This document shows, in pieces, positions 17,676 through 26,035 of a stretch of 64,000 bases of DNA (its first letter is position 1; each line of letters starts with the position of its first letter). Under the pieces are notes generated by a model that was given only the letters and a program-made list of their open reading frames with translations, had not been told where the DNA came from and did no database searches. The position numbers and the translations under genes are program-made. Source of the DNA: Jeongeupia naejangsanensis (GTDB lineage Bacteria > Pseudomonadota > Gammaproteobacteria > Burkholderiales > Chitinibacteraceae); assembly GCF_016865585.1 (NCBI RefSeq), contig NZ_JAESND010000002.1, positions 62,001-126,000 on the forward strand, given 5' to 3'.

Positions 17676-17987
17676 TCAGCCGAAGTGGCAGACGTAGTGC
17701 AGGGTCTCGGTCACTTCGATCTCGAAGCTGGAGTCTCCCGGCACATCGAACGATTCGCCGCCCTTGTAGGCACGGGCTTCGCTCTCACCGGCGAGCTTGA
17801 CCAGGCAGGCGCCGTCGATCAGTTCCATGATTTCCGGTGCGCCGGTGTTGAAGACCAGCTTGGCCGGCAGAATCACGCCGACCGATTTGCGGGTGCCATC
17901 GGCGAGGATGACGGTGTGCGAAACGCACTTGCCGTCGAAGTAGACATTGGCTTTCTTGACGACGGCGACATTGTCGAACTGGGACAC
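17676..17987 (-). CDS. ppnP: Pyrimidine/purine nucleoside phosphorylase PpnP
   Basis: PpnP (formerly YaiE, DUF1255) is a small cupin that splits several nucleosides into base and ribose 1-phosphate. The 103-residue protein shows the family's cupin core ([46 protein letters not shown]). The start was placed at GTG 17987 because AAGGAG lies 6 bases upstream; a TTG two codons earlier overlaps that ribosome site. It lies between DUF2788 and yajQ. Confidence 0.9.
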   Translation of the reverse strand: MSQFDNVAVVKKANVYFDGKCVSHTVILADGTRKSVGVILPAKLVFNTGAPEIMELIDGACLVKLAGESEARAYKGGESFDVPGDSSFEIEVTETLHYVCHFG

Positions 17988-18009
17988 AAACAACTCCTTG
18001 GCGGTCAGG

Positions 18010-18243
18010 TTATTTTTGCAGCACTTCGGTCAGGACTGTCTTGACGATGAAGCCGAACATCCCGAAGCCCAGCACGAAGGCCAGCACGATGGTGCCATAG
18101 CGTCCGGCTTTCGAGTCCTTGGCCAGCTTGTAAATGATGAAGCACATGTAGGCGATCAGCGCGGTACAAAGGATAGTCACCGAGAGTGTGGTGAATGTCT
18201 CTTCGTCCATGTTCAGGAAGGCTTCGAGCATCGGATCCGTCAT
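18010..18243 (-). CDS. DUF2788 small membrane protein
   Basis: The 77-residue protein has two predicted transmembrane helices (about residues 20-38 and 51-70) and the DUF2788 pattern ([20 protein letters not shown] ... [13 protein letters not shown]). Function is unknown. A second in-frame Met at residue 5 is an alternative start. It follows argG by 72 bases and precedes ppnP by 22 on the same strand. Confidence 0.85.
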   Translation of the reverse strand: MTDPMLEAFLNMDEETFTTLSVTILCTALIAYMCFIIYKLAKDSKAGRYGTIVLAFVLGFGMFGFIVKTVLTEVLQK

Positions 18244-18315
18244 CTGTCTGACTGGTATGGAAGGGCGGCCGACTGTCGAGGGGGCTTAAACCCGCCGCGG
18301 CAGCCGGCGTCGCGA

Positions 18316-19533
18316 TCAGCGGCCTTTCTTGCCGGCGATACGCAGGCGCAGCGCGTTCAGCTTGATGAAGCCGCCGGCATCGGCCTGATTGTAGGCGCCG
18401 CCGTCATCGTCAAAGGTCGCGATGGTCTGGTCGAACAGCGTGTCCTTCGAGTCGCGAGCGACGACCGAGACGCCGCCCTTGTACAGCTTGACGCGCACCC
18501 AGCCGTTGACGTTCTTCTGGGTATGATCGATAAGGGTCTGCAGCGCAACGCGTTCCGGCGCCCACCAGTAGCCGTTGTACACGAGGCTGGCGTAACGCGG
18601 CATCAGGTCGTCCTTCAGGTGGGCCACTTCACGGTCGAGCGTGATCGACTCGATGCCGCGGTGGGCCTTCAGCAGGATGGTGCCGCCCGGGGTTTCGTAG
18701 CAGCCGCGGCTCTTCATGCCGACGTAGCGGTTCTCGACCAGATCCAGACGGCCGATGCCGTGCTTGCCGCCGAGTTCGTTCAGCTTGGCCAGCACTTCGT
18801 GGGCCTTCAGGCGCACACCGTTGATCGCGACGACGTCACCGTGCTCGAACTCGAGATCGACGAATTCGGCGGCATCCGGCGCGGCTTCCGGCGACACGGT
18901 CCAGCGCCACATCGATTCTTCGGCCTCGGCCTTCGGGTCTTCGAGGTGACGGCCTTCGAAGCTGATGTGCAGCAGGTTGGCGTCCATCGAGTACGGGGCG
19001 CCGCCATTCTTGTGCTTCATGTCGACTTCTATGCCGTTGGCTTCGGCATAGGCCATCAGCTTTTCACGGCTCAGCAGGTCCCATTCGCGCCACGGTGCGA
19101 TGACCTTCACTTCCGGCATCAGCGCATAGGCGCCGAGTTCGAAGCGGACCTGGTCGTTGCCCTTGCCGGTCGCGCCGTGGCTGATCGCGTCGGCCTTGGT
19201 TTCGCGGGCGATTTCGATCAGTCGCTTGGCGATCAGCGGACGTGCGATCGAGGTGCCGAGCAGGTATTCGCCTTCGTACAGTGCGTTGGCACGGAACATC
19301 GGGAAGACGAAATCGCGGACGAACTCCTCGCGGACGTCGTCGATGTAGATGTTTTCCGGCTTGATGCCAAACTTCAGTGCCTTCTGGCGCGCCGGTTCCA
19401 GCTCTTCACCCTGACCGAGGTCGGCGGTGAAGGTGACGACCTCGCACTGATAAGTATCCTGAAGCCACTTCAGGATTACGGACGTGTCCAGGCCGCCCGA
19501 ATAGGCGAGTACGACTTTCTTTACTTCAGACAT
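18316..19533 (-). CDS. argG: Argininosuccinate synthase
   Basis: ArgG joins citrulline and aspartate using ATP, the seventh step of arginine synthesis. The 405-residue protein has the N-type ATP pyrophosphatase P-loop ([18 protein letters not shown], core AYSGGLDTS), the [16 protein letters not shown] motif and the [20 protein letters not shown] region (core [11 protein letters not shown]). Length is normal (about 405). The ATG at 19533 has GGGGAA upstream and gives the conserved [14 protein letters not shown] start. It is downstream of argF, with an exporter gene between them. Confidence 0.98.
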   Translation of the reverse strand: MSEVKKVVLAYSGGLDTSVILKWLQDTYQCEVVTFTADLGQGEELEPARQKALKFGIKPENIYIDDVREEFVRDFVFPMFRANALYEGEYLLGTSIARPLIAKRLIEIARETKADAISHGATGKGNDQVRFELGAYALMPEVKVIAPWREWDLLSREKLMAYAEANGIEVDMKHKNGGAPYSMDANLLHISFEGRHLEDPKAEAEESMWRWTVSPEAAPDAAEFVDLEFEHGDVVAINGVRLKAHEVLAKLNELGGKHGIGRLDLVENRYVGMKSRGCYETPGGTILLKAHRGIESITLDREVAHLKDDLMPRYASLVYNGYWWAPERVALQTLIDHTQKNVNGWVRVKLYKGGVSVVARDSKDTLFDQTIATFDDDGGAYNQADAGGFIKLNALRLRIAGKKGR

Positions 19534-19607
19534 GGAATTCCCCGATCGGTAACAGTTGGGTGAAACAGGAGCGGTTGCGCAGGCGCAACCGGGAGTAACG
19601 GTTTGGG

Positions 19608-20234
19608 TCAGCGTCCCAGTGCGAGTCTGGCGCCGAAGCTGACAAACAGCAGGCCGGTGAGCCTGCCCAGCAGCGGCGCGATCCATCGTCGTCGTGCCAG
19701 CCGTTGGGCGATCCGCGCGCCCGCGAGGATCAGCAGGGTCAGGTAGCTGATGCTGGTGAGCTGGACGATCAGTCCGAGTGCGGCGAAGGTGATCGCGACA
19801 TGCGGGTAGGACGGGTCGACGAACTGCGGAAAGAACGCCATGAAAAACAGGATGGCCTTGACGTTGACCAGCGAGATCGACAGAGCCTGCTTGTAGATGT
19901 GCTGTGCGGGGATGTCGATCTGCTCGTCACGCCCCTGGCCTCGACGGCCGAACACCAGCTTCAGCCCCAGCCAGCCGAGGTAAGCTGCGCCGAGATAACG
20001 GACCAGATCGAACGCAACCGGATAAGCCTTCATCAGCGAAGCAACGCCGAGTGCCGCTGCCAGCATCAGGACGAAATCGCCGGTAACGATCCCGGCGGCT
20101 GCGGCAAAACCGGCGCGAGGCCCGCGTTTGGCCGCCACCGACAGCGCGAACAGCGAGTTCGGTCCGGGCATCAGGATGATGACCAGGGTGCCGGCCAGAT
20201 AGGTCGCGATATCGGTGATGCCCAGGATCGACAC
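19608..20234 (-). CDS. LysE/RhtB-family amino acid exporter, LeuE-like
   Basis: This 208-residue inner-membrane protein has about six hydrophobic segments and the LysE/RhtB signature near the N-terminus ([22 protein letters not shown], core [10 protein letters not shown]). It also has the [20 protein letters not shown] segment (core [12 protein letters not shown]). By overall pattern it is closest to LeuE, which exports leucine and relatives. Its place between argF (7 bases upstream) and argG suggests export of arginine, citrulline or a related amino acid instead. The start is GTG at 20234, with GAGGA inside the end of argF, so translation may be coupled to argF. Confidence 0.85.
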   Translation of the reverse strand: MSILGITDIATYLAGTLVIILMPGPNSLFALSVAAKRGPRAGFAAAAGIVTGDFVLMLAAALGVASLMKAYPVAFDLVRYLGAAYLGWLGLKLVFGRRGQGRDEQIDIPAQHIYKQALSISLVNVKAILFFMAFFPQFVDPSYPHVAITFAALGLIVQLTSISYLTLLILAGARIAQRLARRRWIAPLLGRLTGLLFVSFGARLALGR

Positions 20235-20241
20235 GGTTGGA

Positions 20242-21156
20242 TCAGTCCTCGATCTTGCCCAGCAGCAGGTATTCGATCACGGCCTTCTGCGTGTGCATGC
20301 GGTTCTCGGCTTCGTCCCAGACGACCGATTGCGGACCGTCGATCACTTCCGGATCGACTTCCTCGCCGCGGTGCGCCGGCAGGCAATGCATGAACAGGGC
20401 ATTGGCCTTGGCCTGCATCATCAGCTTTTCCGACACCTTGTAGTTGATGAAGTCCTTCTTGCGCTGCAGCGTCTCGCGCTCGTAGCCCATCGATACGCTG
20501 ACGTCGGTAGTGACGATGTCGGCGTCGCGCGCGGCCTGATACGGATCGTAGAACTGTTCGAAATGCTCGCTGCCATAGGTCTGGCCGTCGAGCACTGTCA
20601 TCTCGTAACCGCGCGGGCAGGCGAGGTTGAGCTTGAAGTTGAACGTTTTTGCGGCCTGCAGCCAGGTACGGCTGACGTTGTTGCTGTCGCCGATCCAGGC
20701 GACGGTCTTGCCCTCGATCGAGCCGAAACGTTCGATGTAGGTGTAGATGTCGGCCATGATCTGGCACGGGTGGTATTCGTTGGTCAGGCCGTTGATGACC
20801 GGCACCTTCGAGTTCTCGGCAAAGCGTTCGATGATGCTTTGTTCGTAGGTGCGCACCATGACGATGTTGACCATGCGGCTGATGACCTGCGCGACGTCCT
20901 CGATCGGCTCGCCGCGGCCCAGCTGCGTATCCTTGCTCTGCATGAACATCGCGTGGCCACCGAACTGTGCCATGCCGGCTTCGAACGAGACACGGGTACG
21001 CGTCGACGATTTCTCGAAAATCATGCCGAGCACCTTGCCGATGAAGGGCTGGTAAAGCTCGCCCGCCTTCAGGCGCTCCTTGATGATCTTGGTGCGCCGG
21101 AACAGGTAGTCGTACTCTTCACGGGAGAAATCGGAGAATTGCAGGTAATGACGCAT
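20242..21156 (-). CDS. argF: Ornithine carbamoyltransferase
   Basis: ArgF makes citrulline from ornithine and carbamoyl phosphate. The 304-residue protein contains the carbamoyl-phosphate motif FEKSSTRTRVSFE, the HPCQIMAD motif and the ornithine-site HCLPAHRGEEV motif. Length is normal (about 305). An AAGG site precedes the ATG. It begins a leftward series (argF, exporter, argG and further genes) with a good promoter about 60 bases upstream. Confidence 0.98.
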   Translation of the reverse strand: MRHYLQFSDFSREEYDYLFRRTKIIKERLKAGELYQPFIGKVLGMIFEKSSTRTRVSFEAGMAQFGGHAMFMQSKDTQLGRGEPIEDVAQVISRMVNIVMVRTYEQSIIERFAENSKVPVINGLTNEYHPCQIMADIYTYIERFGSIEGKTVAWIGDSNNVSRTWLQAAKTFNFKLNLACPRGYEMTVLDGQTYGSEHFEQFYDPYQAARDADIVTTDVSVSMGYERETLQRKKDFINYKVSEKLMMQAKANALFMHCLPAHRGEEVDPEVIDGPQSVVWDEAENRMHTQKAVIEYLLLGKIED

Positions 21157-21212
21157 CGGCAGGCCTTTGTCGTCGCGGCAATCGCGCGCACGTTTTTTCT
21201 GATAAAACGGCT

Positions 21213-21242
21213 ATTATTCAGCGGTTTGCCGGTTACTGGCAA
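21213..21242 (-). promoter_or_regulatory. argF promoter
   Basis: On the - strand: TTGCCA (21242-21237), 18 bases, AATAAT (21218-21213). The -10 lies in CTGAATAATAG, which resembles one half of an ArgR box (TGAATWWWW). Only a half-site is visible, so ArgR control is a possibility, not a claim. Confidence 0.5.
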
Positions 21243-21370
21243 GAACGCTGCAGCGGCTTGGGCGTTCACCGGATGGCTTGACGCGTTCGTTCGCGGGTGC
21301 GCGGTGGTACAATTGGCCCAGCACGGCGCTTGAATGTACGTATCCGAATCTTCTATTCAGCTGATAGCCA

Positions 21371-21697
21371 ATGATCTGTAATCCATACGAAATTATCATC
21401 CAGGGCATCACCAGCAGCGGCAGGGAATTCCGGCCCAGCGACTGGGCTGAGCGGCTGTCGGGCATTCTCTCCACATTCGGTTTCGACCAGAAGCTTTCAT
21501 ATGCGCCGTATGTCCGGCCGATGGTGCACGAGAACGTGCGCTGCGTTGCGGTGGACAAGCAGCTCGAGAAAATCGACCCGCGCGTCTTCGAGTTCATCAT
21601 GACGTTTGCACGCGACAACGACCTGCGCATCGTCGACTGTCGCACGCTGATCGATCAATACAACGCGGTCCCGCCCGGCAGGACGCCGGCCGCCTGA
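21371..21697 (+). CDS. DUF3579 protein
   Basis: The 108-residue protein of unknown function matches the DUF3579 family of betaproteobacteria: [23 protein letters not shown] near the start (core [13 protein letters not shown]), then the [16 protein letters not shown] segment. No signal peptide or membrane segment is visible. It is divergent from argF with 214 bases between them. From memory, DUF3579 genes sit beside arginine genes in several betaproteobacteria, so a link to that pathway is likely but uncharacterised. Confidence 0.85.
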   Translation: MICNPYEIIIQGITSSGREFRPSDWAERLSGILSTFGFDQKLSYAPYVRPMVHENVRCVAVDKQLEKIDPRVFEFIMTFARDNDLRIVDCRTLIDQYNAVPPGRTPAA

Positions 21698-21821
21698 GCA
21701 GGCACACACCGGCCGCCCGACGGTCGGCTGCTGTGGCTTGTTGCGCCGCACAATTCTGACTATCCTGCATGCAAGAGTCCGACAACGGACGTATTTTGCA
21801 ATGCGGAACGGGGTGTGCGAG

Positions 21822-22562
21822 ATGAGACTGAAAGGCAAGGTTGCGATCATTACCGGCGGCGCCAGCGGTATCGGTTACGCGACGGCAAAGAAGTTTGCCG
21901 CGGAAGGCGCCAAGGTCGCCATATGCGACGTCAACCAGCAAGGGATTGATGATGTCGTGTCCGAACTGGTGGCGGGCGGCGCGGAAGCGAGCGGTCACCT
22001 TGTCGACGTGACCAACCGCGAGCAGATCGCCGAAATGGTCGAAGGCGTGAAATCCGGCTTCGGCAGGATCGACGTGCTGGTGAACAATGCCGGCATCGTG
22101 CTGGATGCCCAGCTGGTGAAGATGACCGACGACCAGTTCGACAAGGTCATCGATATCAATCTCAAGGGTGTCTACAACTGTACCCGTGCCGTCGTCGAGA
22201 CCATGGTGGAACAGGGCGGTGGCGTGATCCTCAACGCATCGTCGGTCGTCGGGGTCTACGGCAATTTCGGTCAGACCAACTACGCCGCGAGCAAATTCGG
22301 CGTGATCGGTTTCGTCAAGACCTGGGCCAAGGAACTTGGCAAGAAGGGTATCCGTGCCAATGCCGTTTGCCCGGGCTTCGTGGCTACGCCGATCCTCAAC
22401 AGCATGCCGGAAAAGGTGATCGCTGCACTGGAAGAGCGCGTGCCGATGCGCCGGCTGGCCCAGCCCGAGGAAATTGCCAACGTGTATGCTTTCCTTGCCA
22501 GCGACGAAGCCAGTTATATCAATGGCGCCGCGATCGAGGTGACCGGCGGCCTGACCCTCTGA
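21822..22562 (+). CDS. SDR-family 3-oxoacyl reductase (FabG-like)
   Basis: The 246-residue classical short-chain dehydrogenase has the cofactor motif [15 protein letters not shown], the NNAG motif (VLVNNAGIV), and catalytic Ser-Tyr-Lys (NASSVVG ... YAASKFG). The pattern is FabG-like, reducing a 3-oxoacyl-ACP or -CoA with NAD(P)H. It is not in a fatty-acid operon, so the substrate is uncertain. The ATG at 21822 gives the conserved [13 protein letters not shown] start; an in-frame ATG at 21801 would add seven residues. A terminator follows 18 bases after the stop. Confidence 0.85.
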   Translation: MRLKGKVAIITGGASGIGYATAKKFAAEGAKVAICDVNQQGIDDVVSELVAGGAEASGHLVDVTNREQIAEMVEGVKSGFGRIDVLVNNAGIVLDAQLVKMTDDQFDKVIDINLKGVYNCTRAVVETMVEQGGGVILNASSVVGVYGNFGQTNYAASKFGVIGFVKTWAKELGKKGIRANAVCPGFVATPILNSMPEKVIAALEERVPMRRLAQPEEIANVYAFLASDEASYINGAAIEVTGGLTL

Positions 22563-22580
22563 GTCGGCCGACGCACAAAC

Positions 22581-22609
22581 AAAAAAGCCCGGGAATCCCG
22601 GGCTTTTTT
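22581..22609. terminator. Bidirectional terminator
   Basis: AAAAAAGCCCGGG, AAT loop region, CCCGGGCTTTTTT: a symmetric GC stem flanked by six A and six T. It lies between the convergent SDR gene (+) and the L,D-transpeptidase gene (-). Confidence 0.92.
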
Positions 22610-22614
22610 GTTGT

Positions 22615-23742
22615 TCAGCCTGATTTGGCGGGGCCGTCCCAGACGACGCGCCAGTCGCTGCCGGTCCGCTGCCAGTACTGGCGCCGGACGCCGCCCATGC
22701 CGGCATCGTCGAAAGTCGCCACGCGCTGGTCCGCGGCGACGTCGCCGCCAAACACGCTGAGGTCTTCCGGGAGTGCCCCTGACTGGCCCTGATCGACCAT
22801 GGCGAGCGCGGCCTGGCGCTGTTGCTGCCAGGTGCTGCGGGCGAGCCAGTTGATCTTGCGGACAATCACGACCGGGGTGACGCCGACCTGAAGGTTGGAC
22901 GACAGCGCTTGCATGTCCTCGTTGCCAAGGGCAACACAGCCGTTGGACGACCACGGCGAGCGCGCATACGTGTCGTAGGGGACGCCGTGCAGCCAGATGC
23001 CGTGACCGGTCCTTCCTTGCTGGATATCGAGTTCGTTCGGATACGAAATCGGCCAGGCGCCAATGCCGTAGAGGTCCGCTTTTTTGCCGAGCATCGCATC
23101 AAGCTGGGTCCTCGGCATTTCACTGGTGACGAAGTACACCCCGAGCGGCGTGCGCTGGTCGCCTTCCTTCAGCTTGTCGACACCCAGTTTGCCGATGGTC
23201 GTGTAGAAATCGGCGATTCGTTTCGGTACGCCCTGTTCGTTGCTGAACAGGTAAACGCGCGACGTATCGGTTTCCACCACGACGGCGTGATGTTGTTTCG
23301 GCGCAAGAATCAGCAGGTTGGCTGGGAATGCATCCGGCGGCGGCGGATTGCGGCTGGCCTGAACGCGTGCCATCGCTTCGTGGCGCAGGCCTTCGAGCAG
23401 ATCGGCCGGTCCGCTGGCGGCACCGCCGACGGTGCGCAGCGGACCGCTGTGCATGGCATAGAGATCGGCCGACAGCAGATGCGCCAGACGATAGTCCGGC
23501 TCGCGTACGAGCAGCGCGTCAACGGTGGCACGCGCGTCGCGCATCCGCCCGGCGCGAATCGCGTCGATTGCGGCGACGATCATCTGCTCCGGCGTGCCTT
23601 TGGCGGCACGCCCTTCACGCGACGGCTCCGCGTCGAGCGTTGCGCTCATCGATGCGGTGAATTTGGGCTGGGCTGCCGGTGCGAGCACCAGCAGGAGCAA
23701 TACGGCAATGAGGCGCCGGGCCCGGGACAACGTGGACGACAT
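22615..23742 (-). CDS. Exported L,D-transpeptidase (YkuD domain)
   Basis: L,D-transpeptidases cross-link peptidoglycan (3-3 links) or attach proteins to it in the periplasm. The 375-residue precursor has a signal peptide (hydrophobic core LIAVLLLLVLAPAAQ), a helical region to about residue 140, and a YkuD domain at about 145-295. Its catalytic motif is HGVPYDTYARSPWSSNGCVAL (core SSNGCVAL, nucleophile Cys). The last ~70 residues resemble half of a SnoaL/NTF2-like fold. The gene starts 14 bases after the TPR protein gene, and the two probably act together at the cell wall. Confidence 0.88.
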   Translation of the reverse strand: MSSTLSRARRLIAVLLLLVLAPAAQPKFTASMSATLDAEPSREGRAAKGTPEQMIVAAIDAIRAGRMRDARATVDALLVREPDYRLAHLLSADLYAMHSGPLRTVGGAASGPADLLEGLRHEAMARVQASRNPPPPDAFPANLLILAPKQHHAVVVETDTSRVYLFSNEQGVPKRIADFYTTIGKLGVDKLKEGDQRTPLGVYFVTSEMPRTQLDAMLGKKADLYGIGAWPISYPNELDIQQGRTGHGIWLHGVPYDTYARSPWSSNGCVALGNEDMQALSSNLQVGVTPVVIVRKINWLARSTWQQQRQAALAMVDQGQSGALPEDLSVFGGDVAADQRVATFDDAGMGGVRRQYWQRTGSDWRVVWDGPAKSG

Positions 23743-23756
23743 GACGATTCAGCCTA

Positions 23757-24800
23757 TCAGCGCCCCGAGCGCTCGTCGCTGATCAGCCATTCGGCACCGT
23801 TCTTTTCCAGTATCAGTGTCTTGCCGGTGGTGCTGCTCAGGCGGTCCGAGCGATAGCTCTGACGGAAACGCACCTTGGCAGTCTTGTCGTCGTTGCCGAA
23901 GTCGACGCGAATGTCCGACAGCCTGACTTCGATCGACTTGGGGCCGCCAACCAGTGCGCGACGTTGTTTTTCCCAGTCCTTGTGGTTCAGGCCCGCCGGT
24001 GCGTAGTTGCGCGTGTAGGCGGCAAGGTAGCCTTCGACATTCTGTTTGCCCCAGTTCTGTGCCCAGCGCTGCACGGCAGCGATGACATCCTGCTGACGCG
24101 GATCGACGGCCGGCTTGGGGGCCGGCGTCGGGGTCGGGGTCGGTTGCGGCGTGGGTGCCGGTGTGGGGGCAGGCGTCGGCTTCGGTGCGGGTGCCGGTGT
24201 AGCTGCCGGCGTGGGGGCCACAGTCGGTTTCACCGGGGCCATGGCGACGGCTACCGGTGCCGGCGTCGGTGCCTTGCTCGGGGTAGCCGGGCGCGCTGGC
24301 GTGCCATTCCGGCTGAACAGCTCGTTGACGAGTTTCAACTTGGTCTGCGCGCTGCCCTTGCTGCCTTCGAGTTGCAATGCCTTGTCGTAGGCCTGCGACG
24401 CGAGCCGCGCGTACAGGTCGCCCAGGTTCTCGTGCGCGGTCGCATAACTCGGATTGGTCTGGATCGCCATCTGCAACGCGGTACGCGCCTTGTCGTACTG
24501 GTTCTGCTGCGCGTACAGCACCGCGAGGTTGTTGTACGGCTCGGGCAGCTGCGGGTAGTCCTCGGACAGGCTGACGAAGGTCTTGATGGCGTCGTCGCTG
24601 CGACCGAGTTCGGTCAGTGCCAGACCGCGCAGGAAGCGGATTTGCGGGTCTTTCGGCGTCTTGGTCAGTGCGCGGTCGGCGCGATCCAGCGCCGGCGCAT
24701 ACTGACGCGCCTGCAACAGCTGCTGGATGTCTTCCTTTTCGCCGGCCTGAACGGCACCGGCAAGCAGCAGCAATGCAAGGGAGAGACGACGCAAACGCAT
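23757..24800 (-). CDS. Exported TPR protein with Pro-rich linker and NTF2-like C-terminal domain
   Basis: The 347-residue precursor has a signal peptide (LRRLSLALLLLAGAVQA). Three to four TPR-like repeats follow (about residues 20-150, including YNNLAVLYAQQNQYDKARTAL). A Pro/Ala/Thr-rich linker of about 75 residues is next, built of PxP repeats. The C-terminal ~110 residues resemble the SnoaL/NTF2-like fold also seen at the end of Cds6-type L,D-transpeptidases. It lies 14 bases upstream of the transpeptidase gene. A scaffold or partner role in wall cross-linking is inferred. ATG 24800 has AGGA 9 bases upstream; ATG 24806 is an alternative. Confidence 0.8.
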   Translation of the reverse strand: MRLRRLSLALLLLAGAVQAGEKEDIQQLLQARQYAPALDRADRALTKTPKDPQIRFLRGLALTELGRSDDAIKTFVSLSEDYPQLPEPYNNLAVLYAQQNQYDKARTALQMAIQTNPSYATAHENLGDLYARLASQAYDKALQLEGSKGSAQTKLKLVNELFSRNGTPARPATPSKAPTPAPVAVAMAPVKPTVAPTPAATPAPAPKPTPAPTPAPTPQPTPTPTPAPKPAVDPRQQDVIAAVQRWAQNWGKQNVEGYLAAYTRNYAPAGLNHKDWEKQRRALVGGPKSIEVRLSDIRVDFGNDDKTAKVRFRQSYRSDRLSSTTGKTLILEKNGAEWLISDERSGR

Positions 24801-24882
24801 GAGCATAATTCCTGTTTTCGGCACGGACCGGCCGACGTAGACTGCGGCGATTCTATCAAAACCCGGCTACCGGTTGCTGATC

Positions 24883-25230
24883 ATGCCCCTGCCTGTTGGT
24901 TTGCAGACCATACTGCTGCTGATCGCGTCGAACGTGTTCATGACGTTCGCGTGGTACGGCCATCTGAAATTCGCACACAGCAAGCCCTGGGTGGTCGCCG
25001 CACTGCTGAGCTGGGGCATCGCGCTGTTCGAGTACCTGCTGCAGGTGCCGGCCAACAGGATCGGCTACGGCACGTTCTCGCTGGCGCAGCTCAAGATCAT
25101 CCAGGAGGTGATCACGCTGTCGGTGTTCGTACCCTTCGCTTTATTTTATGCCGGCCAGCCGTTCAAGCTGGATTTCGTCTGGGCAGGGCTCTGCCTCGTC
25201 GGCGCGGTCTACTTCATGTTCCGCAGCTAG
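24883..25230 (+). CDS. DUF486 membrane protein (DMT superfamily)
   Basis: The 115-residue protein has four hydrophobic segments and the DUF486 pattern (SNVFMTFAWYGHLKF; LLSWGIALFEYLLQVPANRIGY, core EYLLQVPANRIGY). DUF486 proteins are related to small multidrug-type transporters, but their substrate is unknown. The ATG at 24883 is preferred over an upstream TTG. It stands alone, divergent from the TPR gene, with upp 84 bases further on. Confidence 0.8.
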   Translation: MPLPVGLQTILLLIASNVFMTFAWYGHLKFAHSKPWVVAALLSWGIALFEYLLQVPANRIGYGTFSLAQLKIIQEVITLSVFVPFALFYAGQPFKLDFVWAGLCLVGAVYFMFRS

Positions 25231-25275
25231 GCGGCAAACCCGGACTTTCGTCAATAGCGCTCGCGCCATGGACGG

Positions 25276-25299
25276 ATACAATCAATTCATACAATCAAT
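25276..25299 (+). repeat. 11-bp perfect tandem repeat in the upp leader
   Basis: ATACAATCAAT occurs at 25276-25286 and again at 25289-25299, a 13-base period. Each copy contains TACAAT, a good -10 hexamer, so two overlapping weak promoters or a repeated regulator site are possible. It ends 15 bases before the upp start codon. Confidence 0.55.
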
Positions 25300-25314
25300 C
25301 TGTCGGGATTCACC

Positions 25315-25941
25315 ATGCACATTCACGTCGTCAACCATCCGCTGGTGCAGCACAAGTTGTCCTTGCTGCGCGCCGCCGAGATCAGCACCAACAAGTTCCG
25401 CATGCTGACCGACGAACTGGCCCGGTTGCTGGCGTACGAAGCGACGCGCGATCTGCCGCTCGAGCCGGTGACCATCGATGGCTGGTGCGGCCCGGTCGAC
25501 GTGCAGCAGATCAAGGGCAAGAAGATGACCGTAGTGCCGATCCTGCGCGCCGGCATCGGCATGCTCAACGGCGTGCTCGATCTGGTGCCGTCGGCCAAGA
25601 TCAGCGTCGTCGGTCTGGCGCGCAACGAGGAAACTCTGCAGCCGGAGCCGTATTTCGAGAAGTTCGTCGGCGACCTCGACGACCGGCTGGCGCTGATCAT
25701 CGACCCGATGCTGGCTACCGGCGGTTCGCTGGTCGCGACCATCGACATGCTCAAGCGCAAGGGCTGCAAGGAGATCAAGGCCATCGTCATGGTCGCAGCG
25801 CCCGAGGGTGTCAAGCTCGTCAACGAGGCGCATCCGGATGTGCAGATCTACGCCGCTTCACTCGATTCGCACCTGAACGAGCACGGTTACATCATTCCGG
25901 GGCTGGGCGACGCGGGCGACAAGATTTTCGGGACGCGCTGA
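25315..25941 (+). CDS. upp: Uracil phosphoribosyltransferase
   Basis: Upp salvages uracil by joining it to PRPP, giving UMP. The 208-residue protein shows the family start ([19 protein letters not shown]), the PRPP-binding loop ([13 protein letters not shown]) and the uracil-site C-terminus ([18 protein letters not shown], core [12 protein letters not shown]). Length is normal (about 208). The uraA permease gene follows, the usual salvage pair. A stem-loop between them suggests reduced readthrough into uraA. Confidence 0.98.
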   Translation: MHIHVVNHPLVQHKLSLLRAAEISTNKFRMLTDELARLLAYEATRDLPLEPVTIDGWCGPVDVQQIKGKKMTVVPILRAGIGMLNGVLDLVPSAKISVVGLARNEETLQPEPYFEKFVGDLDDRLALIIDPMLATGGSLVATIDMLKRKGCKEIKAIVMVAAPEGVKLVNEAHPDVQIYAASLDSHLNEHGYIIPGLGDAGDKIFGTR

Positions 25942-25959
25942 GCGGACCGAATCCGGGAA

Positions 25960-25983
25960 CGGGCGCCGCGAGGCGCCCGTTTC
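25960..25983 (+). terminator. Stem-loop between upp and uraA
   Basis: CGGGCGCC (25960-25967), GCGA loop, GGCGCCCG (25972-25979), then TTT. The T-run is short, so it probably acts as an attenuating hairpin rather than a full stop between the two uracil genes. Confidence 0.6.
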
Positions 25984-26035
25984 GTGTGTCTGCGGCGGAC
26001 TGCCGCTCCCAAACAAAACCAACACAGGGATGACC

